A stretch of DNA of 15,527 nucleotides from JBMNUL01 sp050946255 (GTDB lineage: Bacteria > Actinomycetota > Coriobacteriia > Coriobacteriales > CADBOM01). The position numbers and the translations under genes are program-made. Of this stretch, positions 7,183-13,463 are shown piece by piece. The stretch spans positions 1 to 15,527 of the forward strand of contig JBMNUL010000049.1 of assembly GCA_050946255.1 (NCBI GenBank), written 5' to 3'. The notes beneath the pieces were generated by a model, which made no database searches, had not been told where the DNA came from, and saw only the letters and a program-made list of their open reading frames with translations. Position 1 is the first letter of the stretch. Each line of letters begins with the position of its first letter.

Positions 7183-9624
7183 TTAGAACTGATGCTCGTT
7201 GCGCGAGATGATGTCCTCTTGCATCTCGGTTGTCATATCCACGAAGTAAGCGCTGAAACCGGCGATGCGCACGACGAGGTTGTGGTAGTCGTCTGGGTTC
7301 TTCTGAGCCTTGCGCAGGGTATCGGCGTTCACGACGTTGTACTGGACCTCCATGCCGCCCATGTCGAAGTAGGTCTTCGTGGCATCCTCGACCTTATCCA
7401 CCCTGTTCTCCATGACGGTCGGGTGGATCTTGATGTTGAGGGCCATTCCATCGAGGAAGTGCGAATGGTCGATCTTCGTCGAAGAAGTGAACACGCCGGT
7501 CGGGCCATTCACGTCGCGTCCCTGGCAGGGGCTGCAGGCGTCGGCAATGGGCTCGCCTGCCTTGCGGCCATCGGGGGTTGCCCAGGTGAACTCGCCCTGC
7601 ACCACGTGGTCGGAGGCGCCGAACGTTCCGCACTTGTAAACATCGCAGCGCTCGGTTGAATAGGCGCGCGTGATGTCGTAGTAGAGCTTGGTGACGTATT
7701 CCATCTCGGAGTCAGCGTACTCGTCGGAGTTGCCGAAGTGCGGCACCTCTGTGAGAATCTTGGTGCGAAGATCCTCGTAGCCTTCCCAGTTTGCCAGGAC
7801 AGCCTTCAGGAGCTCTTCGCCCGTGCAGAGCTTCTTGTCGAAGACCATGTACTTGATGGCGGTGAGGCTGTCGCCTGTCGTGGCCAATCCGGTTGCGGTG
7901 CCACCGTAGGAGTTGTGCTTCGCTCCACCCTCGGACACGTCCTTGCCGCTCTCCATGCACCCAGTCGTGGAAATCGAGAGGTTCGGGAATGGGAACAGGC
8001 GTGGATACTCGTGCTCCACGTAGTTGTTGAGAGTGGCAGACCAATCCATCTCCCACTTGCAGATCTTCTCGAAGGCCGCTCGCACCTCGTCCATCGACTT
8101 CATGTCAGCGAGGGTTCCAGAGCAGACCTCCTCGGGGCAGCGGACGCCGTTCATTGGGTTGACGCCATCGTTGATTGCCATGAGCAACGCGATCTGCCAG
8201 TAGATTCCGTTGTGGCCCATGTTCGATCCGTTTGGAGCCGGGTAGTCGTTGCCCGATCCGGTGATCTCCTGGCATCCGATGAATGCGAAGTTGCGGGCAT
8301 CCTCGATGTCCCAGCCGAGCTCCTGCTGGATGGCGGGAACGATAACGTCGTCGTTCTGGAGCAGGGGCAGGCCACCGACTTTCGTCGAGGTTGCCATTGC
8401 GCAATCCCACATCTCCTTCGGAGTGTCCTTCGTGCAGCGCAGCGACACGGTTGGCTCGTGCAGCTGCAGACGGGACATTGCCTCGAGGACCATGTAGGAC
8501 ACCGGGTTGGTGGCGTCCTCTCCGGTCTCGGGGATGACTCCGCCGATTGTGGTGTGCTGGCCGAGATGTCCGATTCCCGCAGTCTGCATCGTCTTGCCGA
8601 ATCCGCCGCCATAGAACGTGTTGATCTTGAGGAAGAAAGCGTCGACGAATTCCTGTGCCTGGTCGAGGGTGATATTGCCCTCTTCGAGGTCCTTCTTCAG
8701 ATAAGGCCATGTGTACTGGTCGAAGCGGCCGAGACTCGTGACGCCTGGATCGTTGTCAACCTTGAGGAAGCAGTTGTACATCATCGTCAGCTGCAGGGCT
8801 TCCCAGAAATTGCGCGGTGTTTTCTCGGAGATCCACTCGAGGCCGTCGGCCATCTTCTCGAGCTCGGCAGCACGCTCGGGGCTGGCGGTCTGAGCCTGCT
8901 CGCGTGCGCACTCGGCGTAGCGGAGGCACATCGTGGTGGCGCTATCGCAGGCAACTGTGGCGGCCTTGTAGAAGATGTACTTGCCGATGTTGTCTCCCTG
9001 GATGTTGCCCTTGTGCTCGTCGAGAAAGTCCTGTGCCTGCTTGCGGATATCAGCAAATCCACGGCCCAAGATGTTCTGGAAGCCTGGGGTGAGATGTCCA
9101 GGAGGAAGCATGATCGGGAAGCCGCCCTTGCGGCCGGAGGGGTTGGCCTGCAGCGCGAAGAAATCCTCGACTCCGTCCGGCAGCCAGTCTTTGGGCCAGA
9201 CATTGCCGTTGTTCTCCAAGCGCTTCTGCATGACGCCGCGCAGCTCCTTGAGGTCATCGGGATGGATGGCCATCAGCTGCTTGGAATACAGCGGGTCATC
9301 CAACGGGGCATGGTGAAGCCCGTCCTCTTCGATGGGCCAGGTGTTCTCGATGTCTGCCATGAGCCACATGGACCCGTTGGCGGCACCCCAGCCCTTGTTG
9401 CCCATGTCACCTGCGAAAAGCTCCTCTTCTTGGATGTTGATCGGCATGTTCTCGATAACATGCTGTGACTCATAGACCTTTGCCAGGATTGGCGGGTAGT
9501 TCTTGTACTGGTAGCTGGCCTCGAGCTTCAGCTTCTCCTTCTCTGCATCTGCGACGATGAGCCTGTCGCGGACGCGTGCACGCATTCTCTCGGTGCGGTC
9601 AGATACTGGTCTGAACTCATACAT
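7183..9624 (-). CDS. Glycyl radical enzyme (PFL-like family), complete
   Basis: An 813-residue protein of normal length for the family. The thiyl-radical cysteine is C451 in FIGCQEITG, with Glu two residues later (E453), the arrangement in glycerol dehydratase, choline TMA-lyase and arylacetate decarboxylases, where the Glu acts as acid/base. The glycyl radical motif is RIAGFSAYF with G789 as radical site, 24 residues from the C-terminus. An N-terminal EEELFAGD segment and the DGRKAGEP segment also fit the family. This points to a dehydratase, lyase or decarboxylase rather than pyruvate formate-lyase (no Cys-Cys), but the substrate cannot be named. The start is ATG at 9624-9622 with TAGGAGA 5-6 bases upstream. 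It is monocistronic, with a promoter at 9682-9711 and a hairpin at 7116-7145. No radical-SAM activase is adjacent. The C-terminal 30 residues closely resemble those of GRE1, so one activase might serve both. Confidence 0.95.
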   Translation of the reverse strand: MYEFRPVSDRTERMRARVRDRLIVADAEKEKLKLEASYQYKNYPPILAKVYESQHVIENMPINIQEEELFAGDMGNKGWGAANGSMWLMADIENTWPIEEDGLHHAPLDDPLYSKQLMAIHPDDLKELRGVMQKRLENNGNVWPKDWLPDGVEDFFALQANPSGRKGGFPIMLPPGHLTPGFQNILGRGFADIRKQAQDFLDEHKGNIQGDNIGKYIFYKAATVACDSATTMCLRYAECAREQAQTASPERAAELEKMADGLEWISEKTPRNFWEALQLTMMYNCFLKVDNDPGVTSLGRFDQYTWPYLKKDLEEGNITLDQAQEFVDAFFLKINTFYGGGFGKTMQTAGIGHLGQHTTIGGVIPETGEDATNPVSYMVLEAMSRLQLHEPTVSLRCTKDTPKEMWDCAMATSTKVGGLPLLQNDDVIVPAIQQELGWDIEDARNFAFIGCQEITGSGNDYPAPNGSNMGHNGIYWQIALLMAINDGVNPMNGVRCPEEVCSGTLADMKSMDEVRAAFEKICKWEMDWSATLNNYVEHEYPRLFPFPNLSISTTGCMESGKDVSEGGAKHNSYGGTATGLATTGDSLTAIKYMVFDKKLCTGEELLKAVLANWEGYEDLRTKILTEVPHFGNSDEYADSEMEYVTKLYYDITRAYSTERCDVYKCGTFGASDHVVQGEFTWATPDGRKAGEPIADACSPCQGRDVNGPTGVFTSSTKIDHSHFLDGMALNIKIHPTVMENRVDKVEDATKTYFDMGGMEVQYNVVNADTLRKAQKNPDDYHNLVVRIAGFSAYFVDMTTEMQEDIISRNEHQF

Positions 9625-9659
9625 TGGCGTCTCCTATCGCATGAATGATTTGTACGAGC

Positions 9660-9674
9660 ACATTGAACAAATGT
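9660..9674. promoter_or_regulatory. Inverted repeat near the GRE2 start of transcription, possible operator
   Basis: ACATT-GAACA-AATGT forms perfect 5-bp arms with a five-base spacer. It lies at about +1 to +15 of the predicted GRE2 promoter. A second small inverted repeat, AATCT-CT-AGATT (9675-9686), adjoins it and overlaps the -10 element. The regulator is unknown. Confidence 0.4.
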
Positions 9675-9681
9675 AATCTCT

Positions 9682-9711
9682 AGATTAGTTTAATGTTGCC
9701 GTGAAGGTCAA
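9682..9711 (-). promoter_or_regulatory. Predicted sigma-70-type promoter for GRE2
   Basis: Read on the minus strand: -35 TTGACC (9711-9706), an 18-base spacer, -10 TAATCT (9687-9682). Both hexamers are good but not perfect matches, and the predicted transcript start is about 50 bases ahead of the GRE2 ATG. Confidence 0.5.
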
Positions 9712-9888
9712 TTGCTGTTGTCATATTTCGCGCTTTTTTCACACTAACAAAGGAAACTATTCTCAGAATGCGGTTTGGTCGATTGCATGTGTCCATTCAA
9801 ACCGTTTTTCTTCTGGAGCCTTTCCAGCTTTCAATTCACGATTGTGGCTTTCTAATTCTCTCTGCCCTTTGTCGCATCCGGTGCTCAT

Positions 9889-9907
9889 CCGTGAAAATCT
9901 TTCACGG
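9889..9907. promoter_or_regulatory. Perfect 8-bp inverted repeat, possible operator or hairpin
   Basis: CCGTGAAA-ATC-TTTCACGG, a 19-base near-palindrome about 145 bases before the dehydrogenase start. The three-base centre suits either a dimeric repressor site or a tight RNA hairpin; no T-tract follows, so it is not a terminator. Confidence 0.4.
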
Positions 9908-9965
9908 CAAGAGAGCGTGCGAATGCCCGAGTTTCTTTATTACAAAAAAGCGAAGCATTCTGGTG

Positions 9966-9984
9966 ATGACGTTCTCCGCGTCAT
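9966..9984. promoter_or_regulatory. Second inverted repeat in the dehydrogenase leader
   Basis: ATGACG-N7-CGTCAT, perfect 6-bp arms directly before the AGGAGAG ribosome binding site of a seven-codon frame. It may be a weak RNA hairpin or a protein site. Confidence 0.3.
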
Positions 9985-9998
9985 AGGAGAGAATTAAA

Positions 9999-10022
9999 AT
10001 GGGCCGTGGGGGTACAAAGTAA
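9999..10022 (+). CDS. Possible seven-residue leader peptide ahead of the dehydrogenase
   Basis: ATG at 9999 is preceded at 7 bases by AGGAGAG (9985-9991), a much better ribosome binding site than chance would usually give. It encodes MGRGGTK and stops 29 bases before the dehydrogenase ATG. Such a short frame can occur by chance; a role as an upstream translated leader is an inference. Confidence 0.25.
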   Translation: MGRGGTK

Positions 10023-10051
10023 AGCTGGCGAGGTTGTGGGGGGATTTGCAC

Positions 10052-10819
10052 ATGTCAAACATAATCATTGTGGGAGCGAATAGCGGGATTGGATATCATC
10101 TCGTCGAGAAGCTCCTGGAGCAGGGGCATCATGTCGCTGTGCTGGATATCAGAACAGACCATCTGATAGAACTGCAAGAGAGCTTTCAAGATCATTTACT
10201 GCCAATCACGGCTGATGCGCGGGACGCCGTCAGCATTTTGAATGGAGTGAACGAGGCGATTTCCAAGTTCGGACCGCCTGATGCCGCGATTCACAACGCT
10301 TGTCTGTGCACGTTCCAGAGCGAACCGGAAAGCGACTACGAGATCTATCAGAAGGTCATGGATACGAACTTTTTCGGTGCGCTGAGGCTGGCAAAAGCGG
10401 TCCTGCCTGAAATGCGGAGGGAGAAAAAGGGGAGGGTCATTTTCACGAGTTCTGGAGTCGGCGTTACCGGGTTTGCGAATATTTCACCGTATGCTTCCTC
10501 GAAGGGCGCGATAGAAGCACTCGCAAGGTGTCTGGAGATCGAGAACGCTGCCTATGGAATCTCTTTCCATCTTTTCCATCCTCCGCTTACTAAAACACCG
10601 GCATCGGCAGGACTGCCAATCCCGGAACAGTTCAAAGCGGATCCGAAAAAAGTGGGCTATGGCCTCGCAGAAAATTTGTGGAAGAAGAGTTTTGTGATCT
10701 GCCATTCCACGTCGCAGGCCCTGCAGATGAAATTCACTTATCGCCATCCGCTTTTTATCGGGAGAAAGATGTCAGAAGCAACGAGAAGGGCCGCGGAGGC
10801 GGCAAAAAACGAAGAGTGA
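10052..10819 (+). CDS. Short-chain dehydrogenase/reductase (classical SDR)
   Basis: A 255-residue Rossmann-fold oxidoreductase. The cofactor motif is GANSGIG (G8, G12, G14); Asp32 at the end of the second strand suggests NAD(H) preference. The catalytic set is complete: N106 in DTNFFG, S134 in FTSS, Y147 and K151 in YASSK. The usual NNAG motif reads HNAC (81-84), which is unusual and puts an additional cysteine near the cofactor. Start is ATG at 10052, with a G-run (10038-10043) 8 bases upstream; an in-frame TTG at 10034 has no such site. The gene is single, with a tandem terminator after it. The family covers alcohol, keto-acid, steroid and sugar substrates, and nothing here selects among them. 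Base composition is more AT-rich than in GRE2. Confidence 0.92.
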   Translation: MSNIIIVGANSGIGYHLVEKLLEQGHHVAVLDIRTDHLIELQESFQDHLLPITADARDAVSILNGVNEAISKFGPPDAAIHNACLCTFQSEPESDYEIYQKVMDTNFFGALRLAKAVLPEMRREKKGRVIFTSSGVGVTGFANISPYASSKGAIEALARCLEIENAAYGISFHLFHPPLTKTPASAGLPIPEQFKADPKKVGYGLAENLWKKSFVICHSTSQALQMKFTYRHPLFIGRKMSEATRRAAEAAKNEE

Positions 10820-10826
10820 TGTTATC

Positions 10827-10848
10827 CATGGAAGGGATTCCATGTTTT
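10827..10848 (+). terminator. Small upstream hairpin of a tandem terminator
   Basis: CATGGAA-GGGA-TTCCATG (7-bp stem, four-base loop) followed by TTTT, starting 8 bases after the dehydrogenase stop. It is weaker than the next hairpin and probably acts with it. Confidence 0.5.
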
Positions 10849-10855
10849 AGAGCTG

Positions 10856-10897
10856 CCTCCCATTTCCCTAACATGAGAAATGGGAGGTTGTTTTTTT
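10856..10897 (+). terminator. Rho-independent terminator of the dehydrogenase gene
   Basis: A perfect 11-bp stem, CCTCCCATTTC (10856-10866) with its complement at 10877-10887, a ten-base loop, then TTG and seven T (10891-10897). It is strong in the plus direction. On the minus strand the T-tract is poor, so it is only partly bidirectional for the convergent kinase gene. Confidence 0.88.
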
Positions 10898-10948
10898 GGT
10901 CAGACACCTATATTTCTTTTCTGAAATGCGTTTGGCAGCTGGAAGTTT

Positions 10949-11494
10949 CTATAGCAAAGCTGCGCCGCTTGCGATTTTCTCTCTTACCGCGGAAACGGTA
11001 TCTTCAATCGAGCGCGCAGTTGTATCTATCACATGTGATTCATAGATTCCCAAATCGGAAAATTGCTCCCACATCGTTTCAACCAATTCGGTATTTGTCC
11101 TTCTGTCCAACTTGGATCTTCCCGTAGCCCGCTTCAGAGTTTCTTCCTTGCTGGCTCTCAGAACAATGTAGTGCACCTCGTAATGTTCCTGGACCAGACT
11201 TCGCCACGGTTCCAAGAACCACGGTCCGATGATGCCATCAACGACAACATCGTATCCCCCACGGGCGAGTCGTTTTGCCGCCTCCAAAAAAGCTTCAATG
11301 ACAATCAGGTTTTGCTCGTTTGACTCCGGCAAATACGGTGGGATTGCCCCCTTGCTCAAATAATGGTAGAAATCATCCGTGCGCATATGCACGGACTTTT
11401 CCAAATCTGATTCCCTTGCAATAGCAGATGCCGTTGTGGTTTTCCCTGTTCCCGGCGAACCTGTGATTACAATAATTCTCCCTTGAATCGTCAA
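10949..11494 (-). CDS. Small P-loop kinase / AAA-type NTPase
   Basis: A 181-residue protein with Walker A GSPGTGKT (12-19), a following acidic pair D40-D41 typical of nucleotide or small-molecule kinases, a Walker B-like strand VVVDG (83-87), and an arginine-rich lid segment RATGRSKLDRR (122-132). The size and layout resemble the gluconate-kinase, chloramphenicol-phosphotransferase and zeta-toxin-like group; the phosphoryl acceptor cannot be assigned. The start is uncertain: the first usable codon is TTG at 11494-11492, with GGTGAGG only about 2 bases upstream, and no in-frame ATG lies before the Walker A motif. Composition is clearly AT-richer than the flanking operons (27 of 60 bases G or C in 11281-11340), hinting at acquisition. 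It faces the dehydrogenase gene tail to tail and does not overlap any neighbour. Confidence 0.85.
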   Translation of the reverse strand: MTIQGRIIVITGSPGTGKTTTASAIARESDLEKSVHMRTDDFYHYLSKGAIPPYLPESNEQNLIVIEAFLEAAKRLARGGYDVVVDGIIGPWFLEPWRSLVQEHYEVHYIVLRASKEETLKRATGRSKLDRRTNTELVETMWEQFSDLGIYESHVIDTTARSIEDTVSAVREKIASGAALL

Positions 11495-11700
11495 TACCTC
11501 ACCGCCAGAACTTCTGATCGGACAAATCGATTTTCGCCAAGCTGTATCTTCTCAAAAAACTATTAATGCATCCAATACTTCCATATTGTAGGATCCCGAA
11601 GATTGTAGAGGGTAGTTGTCAAAGACGGTGCAGGAGGGATGCATTTCCCACTGGACTAGCCATGCTTCATCTATGAGTGAATAGGTGCTCGGGTGTGCAT
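11495..11700. other. Gap between the kinase gene and the membrane-protein operon
   Basis: No firm gene. On the minus strand a frame of 57 codons (11725-11552) begins inside the terminator hairpin with a G-rich stretch upstream; its composition is protein-like but I recognise no family. The AT-rich portion at 11540-11590 may hold the kinase promoter. Confidence 0.35.
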
Positions 11701-11743
11701 GGAAAATTGGGGAGGGACGCGCCATATCGGCACGCCCCTCCCC
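11701..11743 (-). terminator. Terminator of the paired membrane-protein operon
   Basis: On the minus strand a stem of GGGGAGGG with CCCTCCCC (11736-11743 and 11709-11716), extended by an imperfect inner stem, is followed by AATTTTCC. It lies 59 bases beyond the stop of the distal membrane-protein gene. Confidence 0.75.
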
Positions 11744-11802
11744 ACACATGAAGGGATAGAAATGGAACTGTTGTGTTTTATTCCATCTGTTGACTTCCTC
11801 CG

Positions 11803-12603
11803 CTACTTCATTGGCTTCTTGCCGTTTTCCAAAACTGCTGGCTTCTTCGGAAGCTTGGCGTAGATGTAAACGTCGTAGATTGCGAAGAGCAGTACTCCGA
11901 TTCCCATGACGTAGAACCACGGGTTGTTCTGAGGTGCGAAGTAGGGGCTTATGAGGCTCCACATGTTCCCGAACGGGTTGAACGAGAACACTGCCACCAG
12001 CACGAGCGTCACCACAAGCTGCCAGCAGCTGCCCAGCCGGGTGTTGCGCTCGCGCCAGAACAGACCCGGAGCGCACACGATGATCACCTGAGTGAAGATC
12101 CAGAACTTGAACATGCTCACGTCGCCCAACTCCACACGCAGGAAGTTGAGCGCGAGGAAGAAGATGAGGATCTGTGCGCAGATTACGAAGACGGCATGCT
12201 TGACGGTGGTGTCCGGTCCCCACATCTGGAACCTTTCGACTGTAACCGTCTTGTAGAGGCAGTAGATCTCCACGCCAACCCACACCGCTTCTCCCACGGC
12301 GCCCAGCATGAAGAACCAGAATCCCCCGACTGCATCATAAGCAGAGAGAAACACCCAGATTCCCATGAAGTCGGCCGCGCAGTAGAAAGTGTGCATCCAT
12401 ACCGGGTAGGGGCCAGCGCCCTCGCGGTTGACGAGCAGAACCGAGTATACGTAGACCATGAACCCGAGGAAGAATGTTATGAGCGTTGTGGCCAGCGTGA
12501 TTCCGAACTGCGGGTTGGCGCTGCTGAGGCTGTAGGTGAAGTCGCTCAGCGCCACATCGGAAACCTCGGGATAGCTGGCGAATATTCCCTCGATAAAGTC
12601 CAT
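11803..12603 (-). CDS. Seven-helix membrane protein, paralogue 2 of a tandem pair
   Basis: A 266-residue integral membrane protein with about seven helices (near 33-57, 70-88, 95-117, 136-158, 163-182, 192-210, 228-249) and a Lys-rich C-terminal tail. It shares with the upstream protein WMH-x2-Y-x3-D (here W69, H71, Y74, D78), VG(I/V)EI with a downstream ER (109-113, E123-R124), and LRV-x2-GD (155-161). The first two motifs are 40 residues apart in both proteins, so they are paralogues and probably partners. Polar His, Tyr, Asp and Glu in helices 2 and 3 suggest a binding site, cofactor or proton path rather than a structural role. I do not recognise the family. Start ATG at 12603-12601 has a near-ideal AGGAGGA site that overlaps the upstream stop codon, implying translational coupling. 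Confidence 0.88.
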   Translation of the reverse strand: MDFIEGIFASYPEVSDVALSDFTYSLSSANPQFGITLATTLITFFLGFMVYVYSVLLVNREGAGPYPVWMHTFYCAADFMGIWVFLSAYDAVGGFWFFMLGAVGEAVWVGVEIYCLYKTVTVERFQMWGPDTTVKHAVFVICAQILIFFLALNFLRVELGDVSMFKFWIFTQVIIVCAPGLFWRERNTRLGSCWQLVVTLVLVAVFSFNPFGNMWSLISPYFAPQNNPWFYVMGIGVLLFAIYDVYIYAKLPKKPAVLENGKKPMK

Positions 12604-12612
12604 TTCTTCCTC

Positions 12613-13347
12613 CTATCGGGCTTCTTGGAGACCCTTCAGCTTCCAAGCGTTCCAGATTGCCTTCACGCTGGTCGCTATGCAGAGCACTCCAACTACCTCC
12701 CAGATGATGTTGTTCTGAAGGGTGGGGACCACGGTGGCGAAGAAGCCGATTCCCTGCGGGGCGAAGGTGAAGATGGTGCCCAGGAGGGTGAAGATGGCGA
12801 GGAACTTCATGCCGGGCTGGTAGTGCCCGATCTCGTCGTAGCGGCGCTGCACCATGAGCGCGAGGATGGCGTTGGTGCTCATCATCAGGAAGAGGCACAG
12901 CGGGTCGCCGATCGTCACTCGCAGGGCTTGGAACAGAAGAACCCCGATGGCATACCCGATGAGACCCCTGGTCCACGCGTAGCGCTTGCTCACGGGCTTT
13001 CCGTTGGTGAAGCGTCCGAACACCTCTTGGCGCTCGTTCTTCACGCATTGATACAGGCTGAAGATCTCGATGCCAACGAACATCATGCAACCGATGGCGA
13101 GAACTTCGAACAGCCAGAACCTGATCTCGAAGAACCACTGGTTGAAGCAGATGAACGCAAAGGTCACGTCATGTCCGAAGTACCAGGCATGCATCCAGAA
13201 ATAGAACGGGCACTGCTTGTTCTTGACCTGCATCCACATGCTGGCACCGTATTGGATGAACCCGAAACCATAGGTGACGAACGCCATTATCACAACTGCA
13301 GTTGGGTCGGCGAGCACATTGGCCATACCCTGCTGAACCGTGTACAT
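12613..13347 (-). CDS. Seven-helix membrane protein, paralogue 1 of a tandem pair
   Basis: A 244-residue membrane protein, first gene of a two-gene operon, with about seven helices (near 17-36, 50-70, 75-98, 128-148, 149-167, 180-200, 212-233). Motifs shared with paralogue 2 are WMHAWYFGHD (51-60), VGIEI (91-95) with E105-R106, and LRVTIGD (142-148). It has an extra intramembrane histidine (H59). The family is not recognised; function could be transport, sensing or membrane enzymology. The start is ATG at 13347-13345; the G-rich stretch just upstream is a modest ribosome binding site. Transcription comes from a promoter at 13385-13413 covered by a perfect inverted repeat, next to a divergent TetR gene, so expression is probably induced by a small molecule. 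The stop lies 9 bases before the next ATG. Confidence 0.88.
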   Translation of the reverse strand: MYTVQQGMANVLADPTAVVIMAFVTYGFGFIQYGASMWMQVKNKQCPFYFWMHAWYFGHDVTFAFICFNQWFFEIRFWLFEVLAIGCMMFVGIEIFSLYQCVKNERQEVFGRFTNGKPVSKRYAWTRGLIGYAIGVLLFQALRVTIGDPLCLFLMMSTNAILALMVQRRYDEIGHYQPGMKFLAIFTLLGTIFTFAPQGIGFFATVVPTLQNNIIWEVVGVLCIATSVKAIWNAWKLKGLQEAR

Positions 13348-13379
13348 TCCACACCACTACCTTTCTTTAAGCTCTACGC

Positions 13380-13406
13380 GTATAGTTATATGACGTATAA
13401 CTATAC
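13380..13406. promoter_or_regulatory. Perfect inverted repeat: predicted TetR-family operator
   Basis: GTATAGTTATA (13380-13390), spacer TGACG, TATAACTATAC (13396-13406): 11-bp perfect arms over 27 bases. It covers the -10 element and spacer of the membrane-protein promoter and sits just upstream of the regulator's own promoter. Length and symmetry suit a TetR-family dimer or pair of dimers. Confidence 0.85.
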
Positions 13407-13413
13407 TAGTCAA
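13385..13413 (-). promoter_or_regulatory. Promoter of the paired membrane-protein operon
   Basis: Minus strand: -35 TTGACT (13413-13408), exactly 17 bases, -10 TATAAC (13390-13385). Both hexamers differ from consensus at one position. The operator overlaps the spacer and -10, so bound repressor would block RNA polymerase. Confidence 0.8.
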
Positions 13414-13429
13414 GTAATAACCAGAAAAT

Positions 13430-13438
13430 TGTTATAAT
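13430..13438 (+). promoter_or_regulatory. Extended -10 promoter of the TetR-family gene
   Basis: TG-T-TATAAT: a perfect -10 hexamer at 13433-13438 with an upstream TG. The -35 is poor, as expected for extended -10 promoters. The predicted start near 13445 gives a leader of about 20 bases containing the GGAGAGG ribosome binding site. The adjacent operator suggests autoregulation. Confidence 0.65.
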
Positions 13439-13463
13439 GTTGCTGTTAATGGAGAGGGGAAAG

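Larger units (their letters stand above)
9712..10051. other. AT-rich intergenic region ahead of the dehydrogenase gene
   Basis: No convincing gene. The longest plus-strand frame (9701-9997) has no clear ribosome binding site, no recognisable fold, and a composition rich in Ser, Cys and His. The region does hold two inverted repeats (9889-9907 and 9966-9984) and a seven-codon frame with a strong Shine-Dalgarno (9999-10022), so it probably carries the promoter and leader of the dehydrogenase gene. Confidence 0.5.

Noticed and set aside
7738..9468. Long plus-strand open frame of 576 codons opposite GRE2
   Set aside because: It lies wholly antisense to a gene with intact glycyl radical motifs; long opposite frames are common in GC-rich genes. 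No start signal or domain seen.
9701..9997. Plus-strand open frame of 98 codons between GRE2 and the dehydrogenase gene
   Set aside because: GTG start without a clear ribosome binding site, odd composition, overlaps the GRE2 promoter and no recognisable domain.
12196..13437. Plus-strand open frame of 413 codons opposite the paired membrane genes
   Set aside because: Antisense shadow rich in Glu, His and Asp, the usual result of reading hydrophobic codons backwards; it also crosses the promoter region.
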